Positions 46,090-54,187 of a DNA stretch of 64,000 nt are shown one piece after another. Positions within the stretch are counted from its first letter, which is position 1. The number at the start of each line of letters is the position of its first letter. Location of the stretch: positions 1 to 64,000 of the forward strand of contig NZ_PCMX01000013.1 of assembly GCF_002530675.1 (NCBI RefSeq), written 5' to 3'. A program made the position numbers and the translations under genes. The stretch is from Flavobacterium columnare NBRC 100251 = ATCC 23463. GTDB lineage: Bacteria > Bacteroidota > Bacteroidia > Flavobacteriales > Flavobacteriaceae. The notes beneath the pieces were generated by a model that saw only the letters and a program-made list of their open reading frames with translations, was not told where the DNA came from and did not search any database.

Positions 46090-47393
46090 TTTTTTTTAGT
46101 AACATTAGACACTTTTTCCTTTAATTTGCCTAATAAGTCATTCTCGAATTCTAAAAGCTGAAAATCTTCTTTTTTTAATTTTTTAATTTTGTTAAATTCT
46201 TCGAGAGCTATTTTATTAGAAAGTATTTCTTCCATTAAATATGGTTGAGCTTTTAAATCTGATTTATTTACAACTTCGTCAAATGTCATATTTTCTTCAA
46301 AAACTAAATTATTTTCTTTGATTCCTTTTACAATGTCGGCTTTAAGCGAGAGTATCGGTTCTTTATCATAAATATTCATCAATGTTGAAAAATTTGCCTG
46401 TGATGCAATAAGATTATGGGTTAAGTTTAATTCTTTAGTGTTTTTAGAATCGTCAAAATTCCATTTTACATCAATATCAAGAGTAGAAAGATACTTTTTG
46501 AGTTTTGGTAAATCAGATTTTGTTGAATGTAAGAATAAAACATTACCTTCTTTTACATTTCCATTCGTAAGCATGTTGGGAGCTTTTAGATCTTTTGAAG
46601 CCTGCTGTGTTACCGTATCTGTGCGCAATTTATTCGCTAAATCAATCACTTTTTGAGGATTTCTTCTGTTTTCAGCTTTAATAACTTTTTTTAGTTTAGT
46701 ATCTTCTTTTTTTAAATACTCATCTAAATTACCAATTCTGTCCTCATAAATGGATTGCATTGCATCACCAAAAAAACCAATTATTGTTTTGTTCATTTTT
46801 TTAGAACGAGATAAATGATTTAATAGAATTTCAACAACAAGCTTGTCGGTATCTTGATATTCATCAACAAAAATAAAATTAAACTTGTCATTGATGTTAT
46901 CACAAAGTTTAGGGTAGTTAGCAAACATAGCTTCTGCCAAAATCAACAATTCATCGTGTGAAATAATGCCTTCTGTTAACCTAACAAATTCTTTATATTC
47001 AATCTTCTTCCCTTCAAAAATGGATATGTCGGGATTATCCAATTGAAAACTGGTTATACTATCATTTTTAGCTAAATCTATAACACATTTTTTAAGCTCT
47101 CTTTGAAAATTTTTAATACAATCCCAAAGAAAATCGTGTATAGTTGAAACTTTTAATTTTTTATGATTAACCCTTTCTTCGATTTCTTTTACTGCTGCAT
47201 TAGTATAGGTAATACAAGCGATTTGCGCTGTAGGTTGTTCTTCCAGAATTTGTCTGATAATAGAAACCAAAGAATACGTTTTTCCACTTCCTGCACCACC
47301 ACTTAATAAAAAATGGTTTCGGTTATCTATATGTTGTAAAATTTGAAAAACTTCAGGCTGTTTGTCTTTTAGTTCTAGTCTTTTCGTAACCAT
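46086..47393 (-). CDS. UvrD-like helicase (GajB-like), N-terminal part
   Basis: 435 aa. Walker A SGGAGSGKT (31-39), motif Ia ITYTNAAVKEIEERV, motif II FVDEYQDTD, motif III GDAMQSIYEDR and motif IV ENRRNPQKVIDLA fit superfamily 1 helicases of the UvrD/PcrA/Rep type. It overlaps the OLD nuclease gene by 19 bases, the arrangement of class 2 OLD (Gabija) systems. The frame stops right after the A8 run, and the remaining motifs are encoded in the -1 frame downstream. Joined, the protein would have about 720 residues, longer than the roughly 500 of the best-known GajB. Confidence 0.8.
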   Translation of the reverse strand: MVTKRLELKDKQPEVFQILQHIDNRNHFLLSGGAGSGKTYSLVSIIRQILEEQPTAQIACITYTNAAVKEIEERVNHKKLKVSTIHDFLWDCIKNFQRELKKCVIDLAKNDSITSFQLDNPDISIFEGKKIEYKEFVRLTEGIISHDELLILAEAMFANYPKLCDNINDKFNFIFVDEYQDTDKLVVEILLNHLSRSKKMNKTIIGFFGDAMQSIYEDRIGNLDEYLKKEDTKLKKVIKAENRRNPQKVIDLANKLRTDTVTQQASKDLKAPNMLTNGNVKEGNVLFLHSTKSDLPKLKKYLSTLDIDVKWNFDDSKNTKELNLTHNLIASQANFSTLMNIYDKEPILSLKADIVKGIKENNLVFEENMTFDEVVNKSDLKAQPYLMEEILSNKIALEEFNKIKKLKKEDFQLLEFENDLLGKLKEKVSNVTKKN

Positions 47394-49573
47394 AATAATC
47401 CTTCTCTAATATAATTTGGTATTTGCCAATTTGAAAATTTTTCATCACTATTTAATAAGATATCTATTGCAAGTCCGGGCTTTTTTTTAACTCCTTTTTC
47501 AGCTAATTTAAATGCATCTTTATATTTTATGAATTTATTATGCCCAACATCAGTTAATTCTTGAAAAGTGTTGTTACAAATAAAATCTTGATTGATATGA
47601 AAAAAGACATCTTCAAAACTATATGCGTGATAACTTTCTTCTTCTGTTTGATAAGTAATTAATAAATTACCTAAAGCGTTTTGTTTCCATTTTTTATCAA
47701 TCTCTTTTTTTAATATTTTATCTTCAAAATTTAATTTTTTGAAAAAATCTAGGTCATTTGGTGTTTTTCCAAAGTAATAACGAAGTGAAGAGTTTGATGT
47801 TTTATCTGCTCTAATATGATTAGCAGGGCATTTTTTTTGTTCCATCACAGGTGTATTATTACCATCTTTGTCTTTTTCAAACTTTAATTTACCATCTTTA
47901 TCTTTTGCTTGTTCTTTATAAAAACTATCAATATCAGTTATTATTAAAGATTTTACACCAATAAAATCAATAAACTTTTCAAAAATCTGAGAATGCGCGC
48001 CAACTTCAACAATTGAAATATTTTGAGATAATAATTTAAGTTCATTTTCTGCTATTGGTTCTTCATTATCTATTTTTTGCATCATTGCTGGTAATAAAAT
48101 TCTTTCGGTATCACCTTCTATAAAAATTGCTTTATCAGCAAAAAATAGTTCGGTTCTATTTAGTGTTAAATACTGTTTTAAAAAACGGTAGTTTTTCCTT
48201 CCTTCTTCTCCTTCTCTATTATATTCCTTTTCTAAGTCTTTTAAATTTTTTGCTTTAATGTCATTAATAGCTTCTTTCTTCAAATATTTTATTGTATTAA
48301 AATCTTGGCAATTCGCAACAATGTGTGAAGAGTGTGTACTAATAATATATTGAAAAGGTTGACTTTTTATAACTTTCCCATTTACATCTTTTTCTATTGG
48401 AATTCCTTTATTTAAAAGATTCGCAATGTTTTGAATAAAGACATACTGCATTTGTGGATGTGTATGGGCTTCGGGTTCTTCAATTAATAATAAATTTATA
48501 CTCGCTGGATTTTCGTCTCTTTTTCGCGCAAATTCTGAGACTAAAATTTTGATTTGGAAAATCATACTGATAAGGTTCATATAACCTAAACCATTATACT
48601 GTTCAGGAAAATCGGTCTCATTATGATTATAAACTACCGTAGTATTTCCTTTCAATAACTCCTTTTGTTTTAAGTTTGAAATAATTTTGATTATGGATTC
48701 TTCTTTTTTTATGCCTCCAAACTCTCTTACAGTATCAATTGTTTCACTAAATAAATCCTTATAAACTTCACTTAATTTTTCATCTGTTTCTTCTATTGCC
48801 TCATTGAATTCTTGGATTTTTTCTTCATCAGCATCATTTTTCTCACTTCTTTCATATATTTCTGATGTTTGTGTAGATAAGGTTTTATCGTTATCCTTAT
48901 TTGTTACTCCTCTTTTAGCATCTATATATTTGAAATTAATGATGTCTTTCAAATTATTTTTGAGCTTGCTTTTTTCTAAATCATTAAAATTTGATTCAAG
49001 GATTATATTGTTATCATAATCGTAGTCAATACTTTTCCATCTTCTTTTAAAAAATTTGTCTTGATTGGTTTTGAAAAAGTATTCAAAAGTTTTGGCTAAA
49101 TAATTTTTCTTTTTAGCTACCTTTTCTTTTTCATTATTAAGAAAAGATTTATACTCTTTTCGCATTTCTTCATAATCATTGAAATGCAAAGAATATTCAT
49201 AACCCAAAACAATCTTGTTGTGATCAGGTTCTAAATCCATCATTAAATCAAAGATTGTACTGGTATTATCATCTCCATCATAGAATAAAACTAATCTTAA
49301 CTTGATGCCGTAGAGGGTTTTGTCATATTCCTCTTTATCTTCAATTTGTTCAGGACTTGTAATGAGACTTTCAATTTCTTTTTTATAGTCTAAATTAAAA
49401 TCTTCCGCTTTAATTTTATCGCTTTCGCTATTGATAAATTTTTCTAAGCACGTTAAAATAGAAGTCTTTCCTGTATTATTTTTTCCTAATACTAATGATA
49501 AAGTTTTTTCTAAATCTAACTTAAAGTCTTTTAGCAACCTGAAATTACTAATGTGTATTGATTCTATTTTCAT
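47375..49573 (-). CDS. OLD-family ATP-dependent endonuclease (Gabija GajA-like)
   Basis: 732 aa. The N-terminal ABC-type ATPase has Walker A GKNNTGKTS (30-38), a coiled-coil insertion (about 130-290), Walker B LLLIEEPEAHTHPQ and a switch STHSSH. The C-terminal TOPRIM nuclease domain shows FIEGDTERILLPA (catalytic Glu) and IITDIDSF (DxD). This plus a UvrD-like neighbour defines class 2 OLD / Gabija anti-phage systems. It is longer than the commonly described GajA of about 580 residues. It starts 9 bases after the rlaP stop, so it may now be read from the RNA-repair operon. Confidence 0.85.
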   Translation of the reverse strand: MKIESIHISNFRLLKDFKLDLEKTLSLVLGKNNTGKTSILTCLEKFINSESDKIKAEDFNLDYKKEIESLITSPEQIEDKEEYDKTLYGIKLRLVLFYDGDDNTSTIFDLMMDLEPDHNKIVLGYEYSLHFNDYEEMRKEYKSFLNNEKEKVAKKKNYLAKTFEYFFKTNQDKFFKRRWKSIDYDYDNNIILESNFNDLEKSKLKNNLKDIINFKYIDAKRGVTNKDNDKTLSTQTSEIYERSEKNDADEEKIQEFNEAIEETDEKLSEVYKDLFSETIDTVREFGGIKKEESIIKIISNLKQKELLKGNTTVVYNHNETDFPEQYNGLGYMNLISMIFQIKILVSEFARKRDENPASINLLLIEEPEAHTHPQMQYVFIQNIANLLNKGIPIEKDVNGKVIKSQPFQYIISTHSSHIVANCQDFNTIKYLKKEAINDIKAKNLKDLEKEYNREGEEGRKNYRFLKQYLTLNRTELFFADKAIFIEGDTERILLPAMMQKIDNEEPIAENELKLLSQNISIVEVGAHSQIFEKFIDFIGVKSLIITDIDSFYKEQAKDKDGKLKFEKDKDGNNTPVMEQKKCPANHIRADKTSNSSLRYYFGKTPNDLDFFKKLNFEDKILKKEIDKKWKQNALGNLLITYQTEEESYHAYSFEDVFFHINQDFICNNTFQELTDVGHNKFIKYKDAFKLAEKGVKKKPGLAIDILLNSDEKFSNWQIPNYIREGLLWLRKD

Positions 49574-49582
49574 TTTGTTTTA

Positions 49583-50320
49583 TCAAACTTTTAAAAACCC
49601 ATCCAATTCCTCCGCCATCTTCTCATCACTTCCCAAACTATTCGCATGTTCTTGGTTAAAAACCACCGTTTCCTGCAAAAAATCAGTAATCAAAACCTCT
49701 TTTGGGTGCAAATACTTTTCGTCTTGGTTGGCTTTTATTTGCATTAATTCTTTTATTTTTTCTTGTAGGTTATGTGGTGCTATAGGCAATAATTCCATAA
49801 AATCTACTGGCGGAAAACGGTTCTTTTCTATAATCCATTTTCCTGCTAGAGCCGTACGCAAAGCGTAGAAATAACTTTTGAGTTTTACTTCTTCGGCTTG
49901 GCATACTTCCATGAAATTTTTGGTGGTTCCCAAATAATGATGCAAACACGCCACTGGCGAAAAACAATCTTTTGCCAAGGCTCGCATTTGGTTTATAAAT
50001 GTTTCATTTTCATAATACACCACAGGCGAAGACAACCATTCCAACAAAGGTGCATTGGATTTTGCTAATAACCTTACGGTTTTCCGTAAGTCCCAACCGC
50101 TACCGTCTAAATTGTCGGTGGTCATAAACTCGATGGTATCAGGTTGTTCCCAAAGGGATAGGTAATAGTCTAAATCGTGTTTGTAGATAAAACGAATGTC
50201 ATAATCACTATCGGGTGAGGCAAAGCCCCAAGCACGACTGCCTGATTCGACCGCATAGAGGATTTCTACACCTTTTTCTCGTTCGATTTCTTTTAGTTTG
50301 TTTAGTGTATTTGTTTGCAT
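49583..50320 (-). CDS. RNA-repair nucleotidyltransferase of the RlaP family
   Basis: 245 aa from the ATG at 50320; a longer frame to 50407 would add a hydrophobic stretch overlapping the tRNA-like RNA. The pol-beta-type core is at the N-terminus: ESGSRAWGFASPDSDYDIRF gives the GS and DxD motifs. WDLRKTVRLLAKSNAPLLEW and the C-terminal helices are typical of PF10127 (RlaP), often found with RtcB. It probably adds or edits nucleotides at broken RNA ends before ligation. It lies downstream of rtcB, separated by the tRNA-like RNA. Confidence 0.8.
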   Translation of the reverse strand: MQTNTLNKLKEIEREKGVEILYAVESGSRAWGFASPDSDYDIRFIYKHDLDYYLSLWEQPDTIEFMTTDNLDGSGWDLRKTVRLLAKSNAPLLEWLSSPVVYYENETFINQMRALAKDCFSPVACLHHYLGTTKNFMEVCQAEEVKLKSYFYALRTALAGKWIIEKNRFPPVDFMELLPIAPHNLQEKIKELMQIKANQDEKYLHPKEVLITDFLQETVVFNQEHANSLGSDEKMAEELDGFLKV

Positions 50321-50410
50321 GTTTCTCAAATTTAATAAAATTAATACTATAAAACCGTATAGAAATATGCGGTTTGTTTCTAAATATTTATCTAAATGTT
50401 TTCCCAATTT

Positions 50411-50500
50411 AAACTACGAAGTCTTACTGTCGCTAAGGGAGGATTTGAACCTCCGTATTTGGTTACACCTGACAGGTTTTGTAAACCATCAGTGTAAAAA
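50411..50500 (-). ncRNA. tRNA-like RNA between rtcB and rlaP
   Basis: Minus strand, immediately after the rtcB stop. A long hairpin TTACACTGA / TCAGGTGTAA with one bulge (50497-50463) has an inner stem GGTTT/AAACC. A perfect T-arm GGAGG-TTCAAAT-CCTCC (50454-50438) follows. With no gap comes a 4-bp helix CTTA/TAAG with a 7-base loop (50437-50423), then a small hairpin ACT-TCGT-AGT (50422-50413). It is again T-arm, closed acceptor-like helix, D-like arm. It is not a complete canonical tRNA: there is no 7-bp acceptor enclosing the arms. Confidence 0.6.
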
Positions 50501-51922
50501 TTAATCCTCACGACTCCCGTCATCGGCCATACGAACCATTTTAGGCGTGAATTTTGCAACCACATCAACTAAATCTTGTTGTGATGCCATCACTTGGTTG
50601 ATATCTTTATAAGCCATAGGGGCTTCGTCTAAACCTGCACCAATAAGGGTTACGCCGTGATCTTTCAAAATGGTTTGCATATCACTTTGGGTAATACTTT
50701 TAATAGCTTGGGTTCTGCTCATTTGTCGGCCTGCACCATGCGATGCCGAATTAATGGCTTTTTCATCTCCTTTTCCTCTAACCAAAAAACCTGGTGCTGT
50801 CATGCTTCCAGGAATAATTCCCATGACTCCTTTTCCTGCAGGGGTTGCTCCTTTTCGGTGTACAATTACTTCTTCTCCGTTATAGATTTCTTTCCAAGCA
50901 AAATTATGATGGTTTTCTACTTTGGCTAAAACCGTTGCTCCTAAAGCTTTTCCTATTTTATCATGAATAATTTCGTGACATGCTGAGGCATAATTACCTG
51001 CCAAATTCATGGCTATCCAATATTCTTGACCTAACTCAGAATTCAAATCTAAATAGGCTAAATTTTTCGCTTCGTGGGGCAGTTTACAAACTTGCTTTGC
51101 CATTTTTGTATAATGTCCCGCAATGGTTGCTCCAAATCCTCTTGATCCTGAATGTGTTAAAAGCGCCACATATTTTCCTTTTGGAATATTTAAAACAGCA
51201 TCGTCTTTTTCAAATTCCATGATTCCAAATTCAACAAAATGATTTCCACCACCAGAAGTTCCTAATTGCGACCAAGCTTTATCCTTTAAATTATTTAAAA
51301 AGGCATTTTCATTAAATGCTTTATTTTCTAATACGTGATGATCACTTTTGTATTGTCCGTGATAACCATGACCGGCACCAAATTTAGAATGGGCAACTAA
51401 TTCTCTTTTAAATTTAGCTTCGTTTTCATAATAAAACAATTCTGGAATATCATAGACTGATAATGCCATTCGACAACCAATATCCACACCAACACCGTAG
51501 GGAATTATCGCATTATTTGTGGCTAAAACTCCTCCAATAGGCAAACCGTACCCTTGATGTGCATCAGGCATTAAGGCACCAGCCACAGTAACAGGAAGTT
51601 TCATGGCAATTTCCATTTGCTTTTTTGCGCCTTCCTCAATGTGTTTTTCTCCGTAAAGTGCAAAAGATTCTGGAGTTGGATTTAACGAAATGAAATCTTC
51701 AGGCTTTTCATTGGCTTGTTCTATCAGTGCCGAAGCCAACGTGCTGAAATTTTTATCTTCTAGGTAGTTTTCTGGTGATTCCAAAACTTTTTTATAATTT
51801 TCGATCATTTCTTCGCGAGTAAACCCTAATCGCTTTTTATTTATTTTTAATGCAACTCCTAATGCTGAACCAGATTGAAAACCTAATGCTAGTAAGTCGT
51901 TTCCGTTTATTGGTGTATTCAT
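50501..51922 (-). CDS. rtcB: RtcB-family RNA ligase
   Basis: 473 aa, near the usual 400-480. Manganese and nucleotide-site segments are visible: PDAHQGYGLPIGGV, YGVGVDIGCRM, GTSGGGNHFVEFG, LTHSGSRGFG, the HRKGATPAGKG loop, and SHGAGRQMSR with the His that carries GMP. It joins RNA 2',3'-cyclic phosphate or 3'-phosphate ends to 5'-OH ends. No archease is seen nearby. It starts a leftward unit (rtcB, tRNA-like RNA, rlaP, then the defence genes) and is divergent from the HD and WYL genes. Confidence 0.93.
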   Translation of the reverse strand: MNTPINGNDLLALGFQSGSALGVALKINKKRLGFTREEMIENYKKVLESPENYLEDKNFSTLASALIEQANEKPEDFISLNPTPESFALYGEKHIEEGAKKQMEIAMKLPVTVAGALMPDAHQGYGLPIGGVLATNNAIIPYGVGVDIGCRMALSVYDIPELFYYENEAKFKRELVAHSKFGAGHGYHGQYKSDHHVLENKAFNENAFLNNLKDKAWSQLGTSGGGNHFVEFGIMEFEKDDAVLNIPKGKYVALLTHSGSRGFGATIAGHYTKMAKQVCKLPHEAKNLAYLDLNSELGQEYWIAMNLAGNYASACHEIIHDKIGKALGATVLAKVENHHNFAWKEIYNGEEVIVHRKGATPAGKGVMGIIPGSMTAPGFLVRGKGDEKAINSASHGAGRQMSRTQAIKSITQSDMQTILKDHGVTLIGAGLDEAPMAYKDINQVMASQQDLVDVVAKFTPKMVRMADDGSRED

Positions 51923-51986
51923 AATTTTTTCTTTTGTGAACCTGATGATTTTTCGATGAAGCTATCAGGCTAATTATTTTCTTTTA

Positions 51987-52046
51987 CAAAGATTTTAAAT
52001 TAAGTGCGTAGTTATTTTGCGTAGTGAAATTTAGTTTTTATTTTTG
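51987..52046. promoter_or_regulatory. Divergent rtcB / HD-WYL promoter region with shared operator
   Basis: For rtcB (minus): AATCTTTG (51994-51987), then the 24-bp operator (52025-52002) with two TGCGTAGT boxes 13 bp apart (52005-52012, 52018-52025). For the HD-WYL genes (plus): TTTG (52016-52019), a 19-base spacer and TATTTTTG (52039-52046), a good promoter whose -33 overlaps the operator. The block matches the tRNA-like array operator in 32 of 39 positions. Confidence 0.65.
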
Positions 52047-52059
52047 GTAAAACAACAAT

Positions 52060-52671
52060 ATGTATTTAGAACATATCTTTTCCGAATTATTACTTAAAAT
52101 AGGCTTTAATCAGATAGAAACAACCTCACATTGGGATAATTTACAAAAGGGTTACACACAAAAATCAAGACATTATCATAACTTAAATCACCTACAAGAA
52201 ATGATAGTATGTTTTGAAAAATATAAGGATTGCCTACAATTTCCTCATGAAATTTTATATTCTATTTTTTATCACGATTATATATATAAAGCTACAAGTA
52301 AAGAAAATGAATTAAAAAGTGCGGAATTTGCTGTTTCAATTTTACCTACAAACACAAAAATTAATAAGGACTTGGTTTTTGAAATGATATTGGCGACAAA
52401 ATTGCATGAACATAGTTTAGTGGAAGACATAAATTGGCTAATTGATTTTGATTTGAAAATCTTGTCAAAAGAGTGGAAAGATTACGAAGTTTACTTTAAA
52501 CAAATCAGAAAAGAATATCGAATCTACCCCAATTTTATGTACAATCCTGGTCGAAAAAAAGCATTAGAGCATTTCTTGGAAAAAGAAACCATCTATTTAA
52601 CAAAAACTTTCCGAATGCAATATGAAAAACAAGCAAGAGAAAATATTAAAAGAGAAATTGCATTGCTTTGA
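52060..52671 (+). CDS. HD-domain-like phosphohydrolase
   Basis: 203 aa. It carries the pattern HYHNLNHLQEM, SIFYHDYIY (HD pair), ATKLHEH and IDFDLKIL (final Asp), which fits the predicted metal-dependent HD phosphohydrolase family found with RtcB systems. It could remove phosphates from RNA ends (healing before ligation), but this is inference. It starts 14 bases after a good -7 box and is followed 27 bases later by the WYL gene. Confidence 0.75.
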   Translation: MYLEHIFSELLLKIGFNQIETTSHWDNLQKGYTQKSRHYHNLNHLQEMIVCFEKYKDCLQFPHEILYSIFYHDYIYKATSKENELKSAEFAVSILPTNTKINKDLVFEMILATKLHEHSLVEDINWLIDFDLKILSKEWKDYEVYFKQIRKEYRIYPNFMYNPGRKKALEHFLEKETIYLTKTFRMQYEKQARENIKREIALL

Positions 52672-52698
52672 TAACGGAACACTGAATACTGAAAAAAA

Positions 52699-53721
52699 AT
52701 GGCTCAAAACAAAAACGCCCTAATTCGATATAAAACCATCGATAAATGTTTACAAAACAAATATCGTATGTGGACACTTGATGATTTAATAGAAGCCTGT
52801 TCTGATGCGTTGTATGAATATGAAGGAAAGGAAAACTCCGTAAGCAAACGCACAATTCAATTGGATATCCAATTGATGCGTAGTGAAAAACTAGGCTACA
52901 ATGCGCCTATCGAAGTCTATGATAAGAAATACTATCGTTATGCGGATGAAGATTTTAGTATTACTGATATTCCGTTAACAGAAACTGATATTAATGTTTT
53001 AACAGAAACGGTTTCGATGTTGAAGCAATTTAAAGATTTTTCATTATTTAATGATGTTTCGGATATACTGCAACGTCTTGAAGACAAAATTTACGCTGAA
53101 AAAACGCATACGCAACCCATCATTCATTTGGATAAAAATGAGAATTTGAAAGGGTTGCATTTTTTGGATGCAATTTATCAAGCCATTGTTAAAAAAGTGG
53201 TTTTAATTATTACTTATAAATCATTCAAATCTAGAGAGGCGCAAACTTTTAATTTTCATCCATTTATTTTAAAAGAATTTAATAATAGATGGTTTGTTGT
53301 GGGGAAGAAAAAAGGAAGCCAACCCATTTCAAACTTGGCTTTAGATAGAATCATCACAATTGATTACGATTTTAGCATTCCTTATTTAGATTATTCTTTT
53401 GATGCTGATGCTTATTATAAAAACGTCGTAGGTGTTACGGTAAATAAGGGCATGCAAGCTTGCGTCATTCAGCTTTGGGTGGATGCTTATAATGCACCCT
53501 ATGTTATTACTAAACCGATTCATACCACACAACGCATTATTCAGCAAAATGAAGATGGTAGTATCATTGTTAATTTATTTTTAAAAGAAAATTTTGAATT
53601 AGAACGTATCATTCTTGGGTTTGGTGCCAGTATGAAAGTATTAAAACCAGAGCGTTTGCGTAAAAGAATGAAATTTATTCTAGAAAAAGCACTTGAAAAT
53701 TATCCGTCTATTTTGGCATGA
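52699..53721 (+). CDS. WYL-domain transcriptional regulator
   Basis: 340 aa. The N-terminal winged helix (about 1-80, with RTIQLDIQLMRSEKLGY) is followed by a WYL domain (about 150-240) with the fold segments ITYKSFKSREAQTFNFHPF, FNNRWFVVGKKKGS and LALDRI. A WCX-like extension reaches the C-terminus (LERIILGFGASMKVLKPE). WYL proteins sense nucleic acids or nucleotides and control RNA/DNA repair and defence loci. It is the best candidate to bind the TGCGTAGT operator at 52002-52025 and 43967-43990. Confidence 0.85.
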   Translation: MAQNKNALIRYKTIDKCLQNKYRMWTLDDLIEACSDALYEYEGKENSVSKRTIQLDIQLMRSEKLGYNAPIEVYDKKYYRYADEDFSITDIPLTETDINVLTETVSMLKQFKDFSLFNDVSDILQRLEDKIYAEKTHTQPIIHLDKNENLKGLHFLDAIYQAIVKKVVLIITYKSFKSREAQTFNFHPFILKEFNNRWFVVGKKKGSQPISNLALDRIITIDYDFSIPYLDYSFDADAYYKNVVGVTVNKGMQACVIQLWVDAYNAPYVITKPIHTTQRIIQQNEDGSIIVNLFLKENFELERIILGFGASMKVLKPERLRKRMKFILEKALENYPSILA

Positions 53722-54027
53722 TTTTCTTTTATTAGTGCCATATAGTTTGTTTTACATATTGTTCTATTTTTTCATCAAACGACATAGAGATAGCCTTTTT
53801 GCACCCAAATAACTACGTTATCTCACTTCGTCTTGTAACCTTATTGCTACCAATTAGAAGAGTGATGAAAGAATGAGTAGAAAAAGAGAATTACTTTATA
53901 TTGAGGCATTATGCCTCTATCATAGAAGTAAAAAAATAGACGTTAAAGAAGGATTTACATTATAATTCTTCTTGTTTATCTTGTATTCTAGGTGAGCTGA
54001 ATAAACTAAAAACGGATAGATACTATA
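53722..54027. other. Intergenic region without a visible gene
   Basis: A small hairpin TTGAGGCAT/ATGCCTCTAT lies near 53911-53930. Otherwise there are only short interrupted frames. Confidence 0.4.
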
Positions 54028-54180
54028 GAGGCTGTCTTAAAATATTCCAATTGTTTTATCTTATTGATTTACTTCTACCTGACCAGTGTAGGATCAAACA
54101 AGTGTAGGATCAAAACCAATCGCATCATATTGATGATGTGACTAATTAATTATTGGATATTTTCAGGACAGCCTCTTTTT
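54028..54180. repeat. Long inverted repeat (GTCC family), likely terminator
   Basis: The left arm GAGGCTGTCTTAAAATATTCC is at 54028-54048 and the right arm GGATATTTTCAGGACAGCCTC at 54155-54175, followed by TTTTT. It contains a direct repeat AGTGTAGGATCAAA (twice near 54085-54115) and an inner hairpin around ATCATATTGATGAT. It lies at the 3' end of the aminotransferase gene. Confidence 0.6.
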
Positions 54181-54187
54181 ATTTTAT

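Noticed and set aside
50321-50407. N-terminal extension of the RlaP-type protein
   Set aside because: The added 29 residues are hydrophobic and overlap intergenic sequence; the family starts at the ATG at 50320.
50411-50500. A canonical tRNA-Thr or tRNA-Val gene
   Set aside because: The anticodon-like hairpin has a long bulged stem and no regular 5-bp/7-base arm, and there is no acceptor stem or D-arm upstream.
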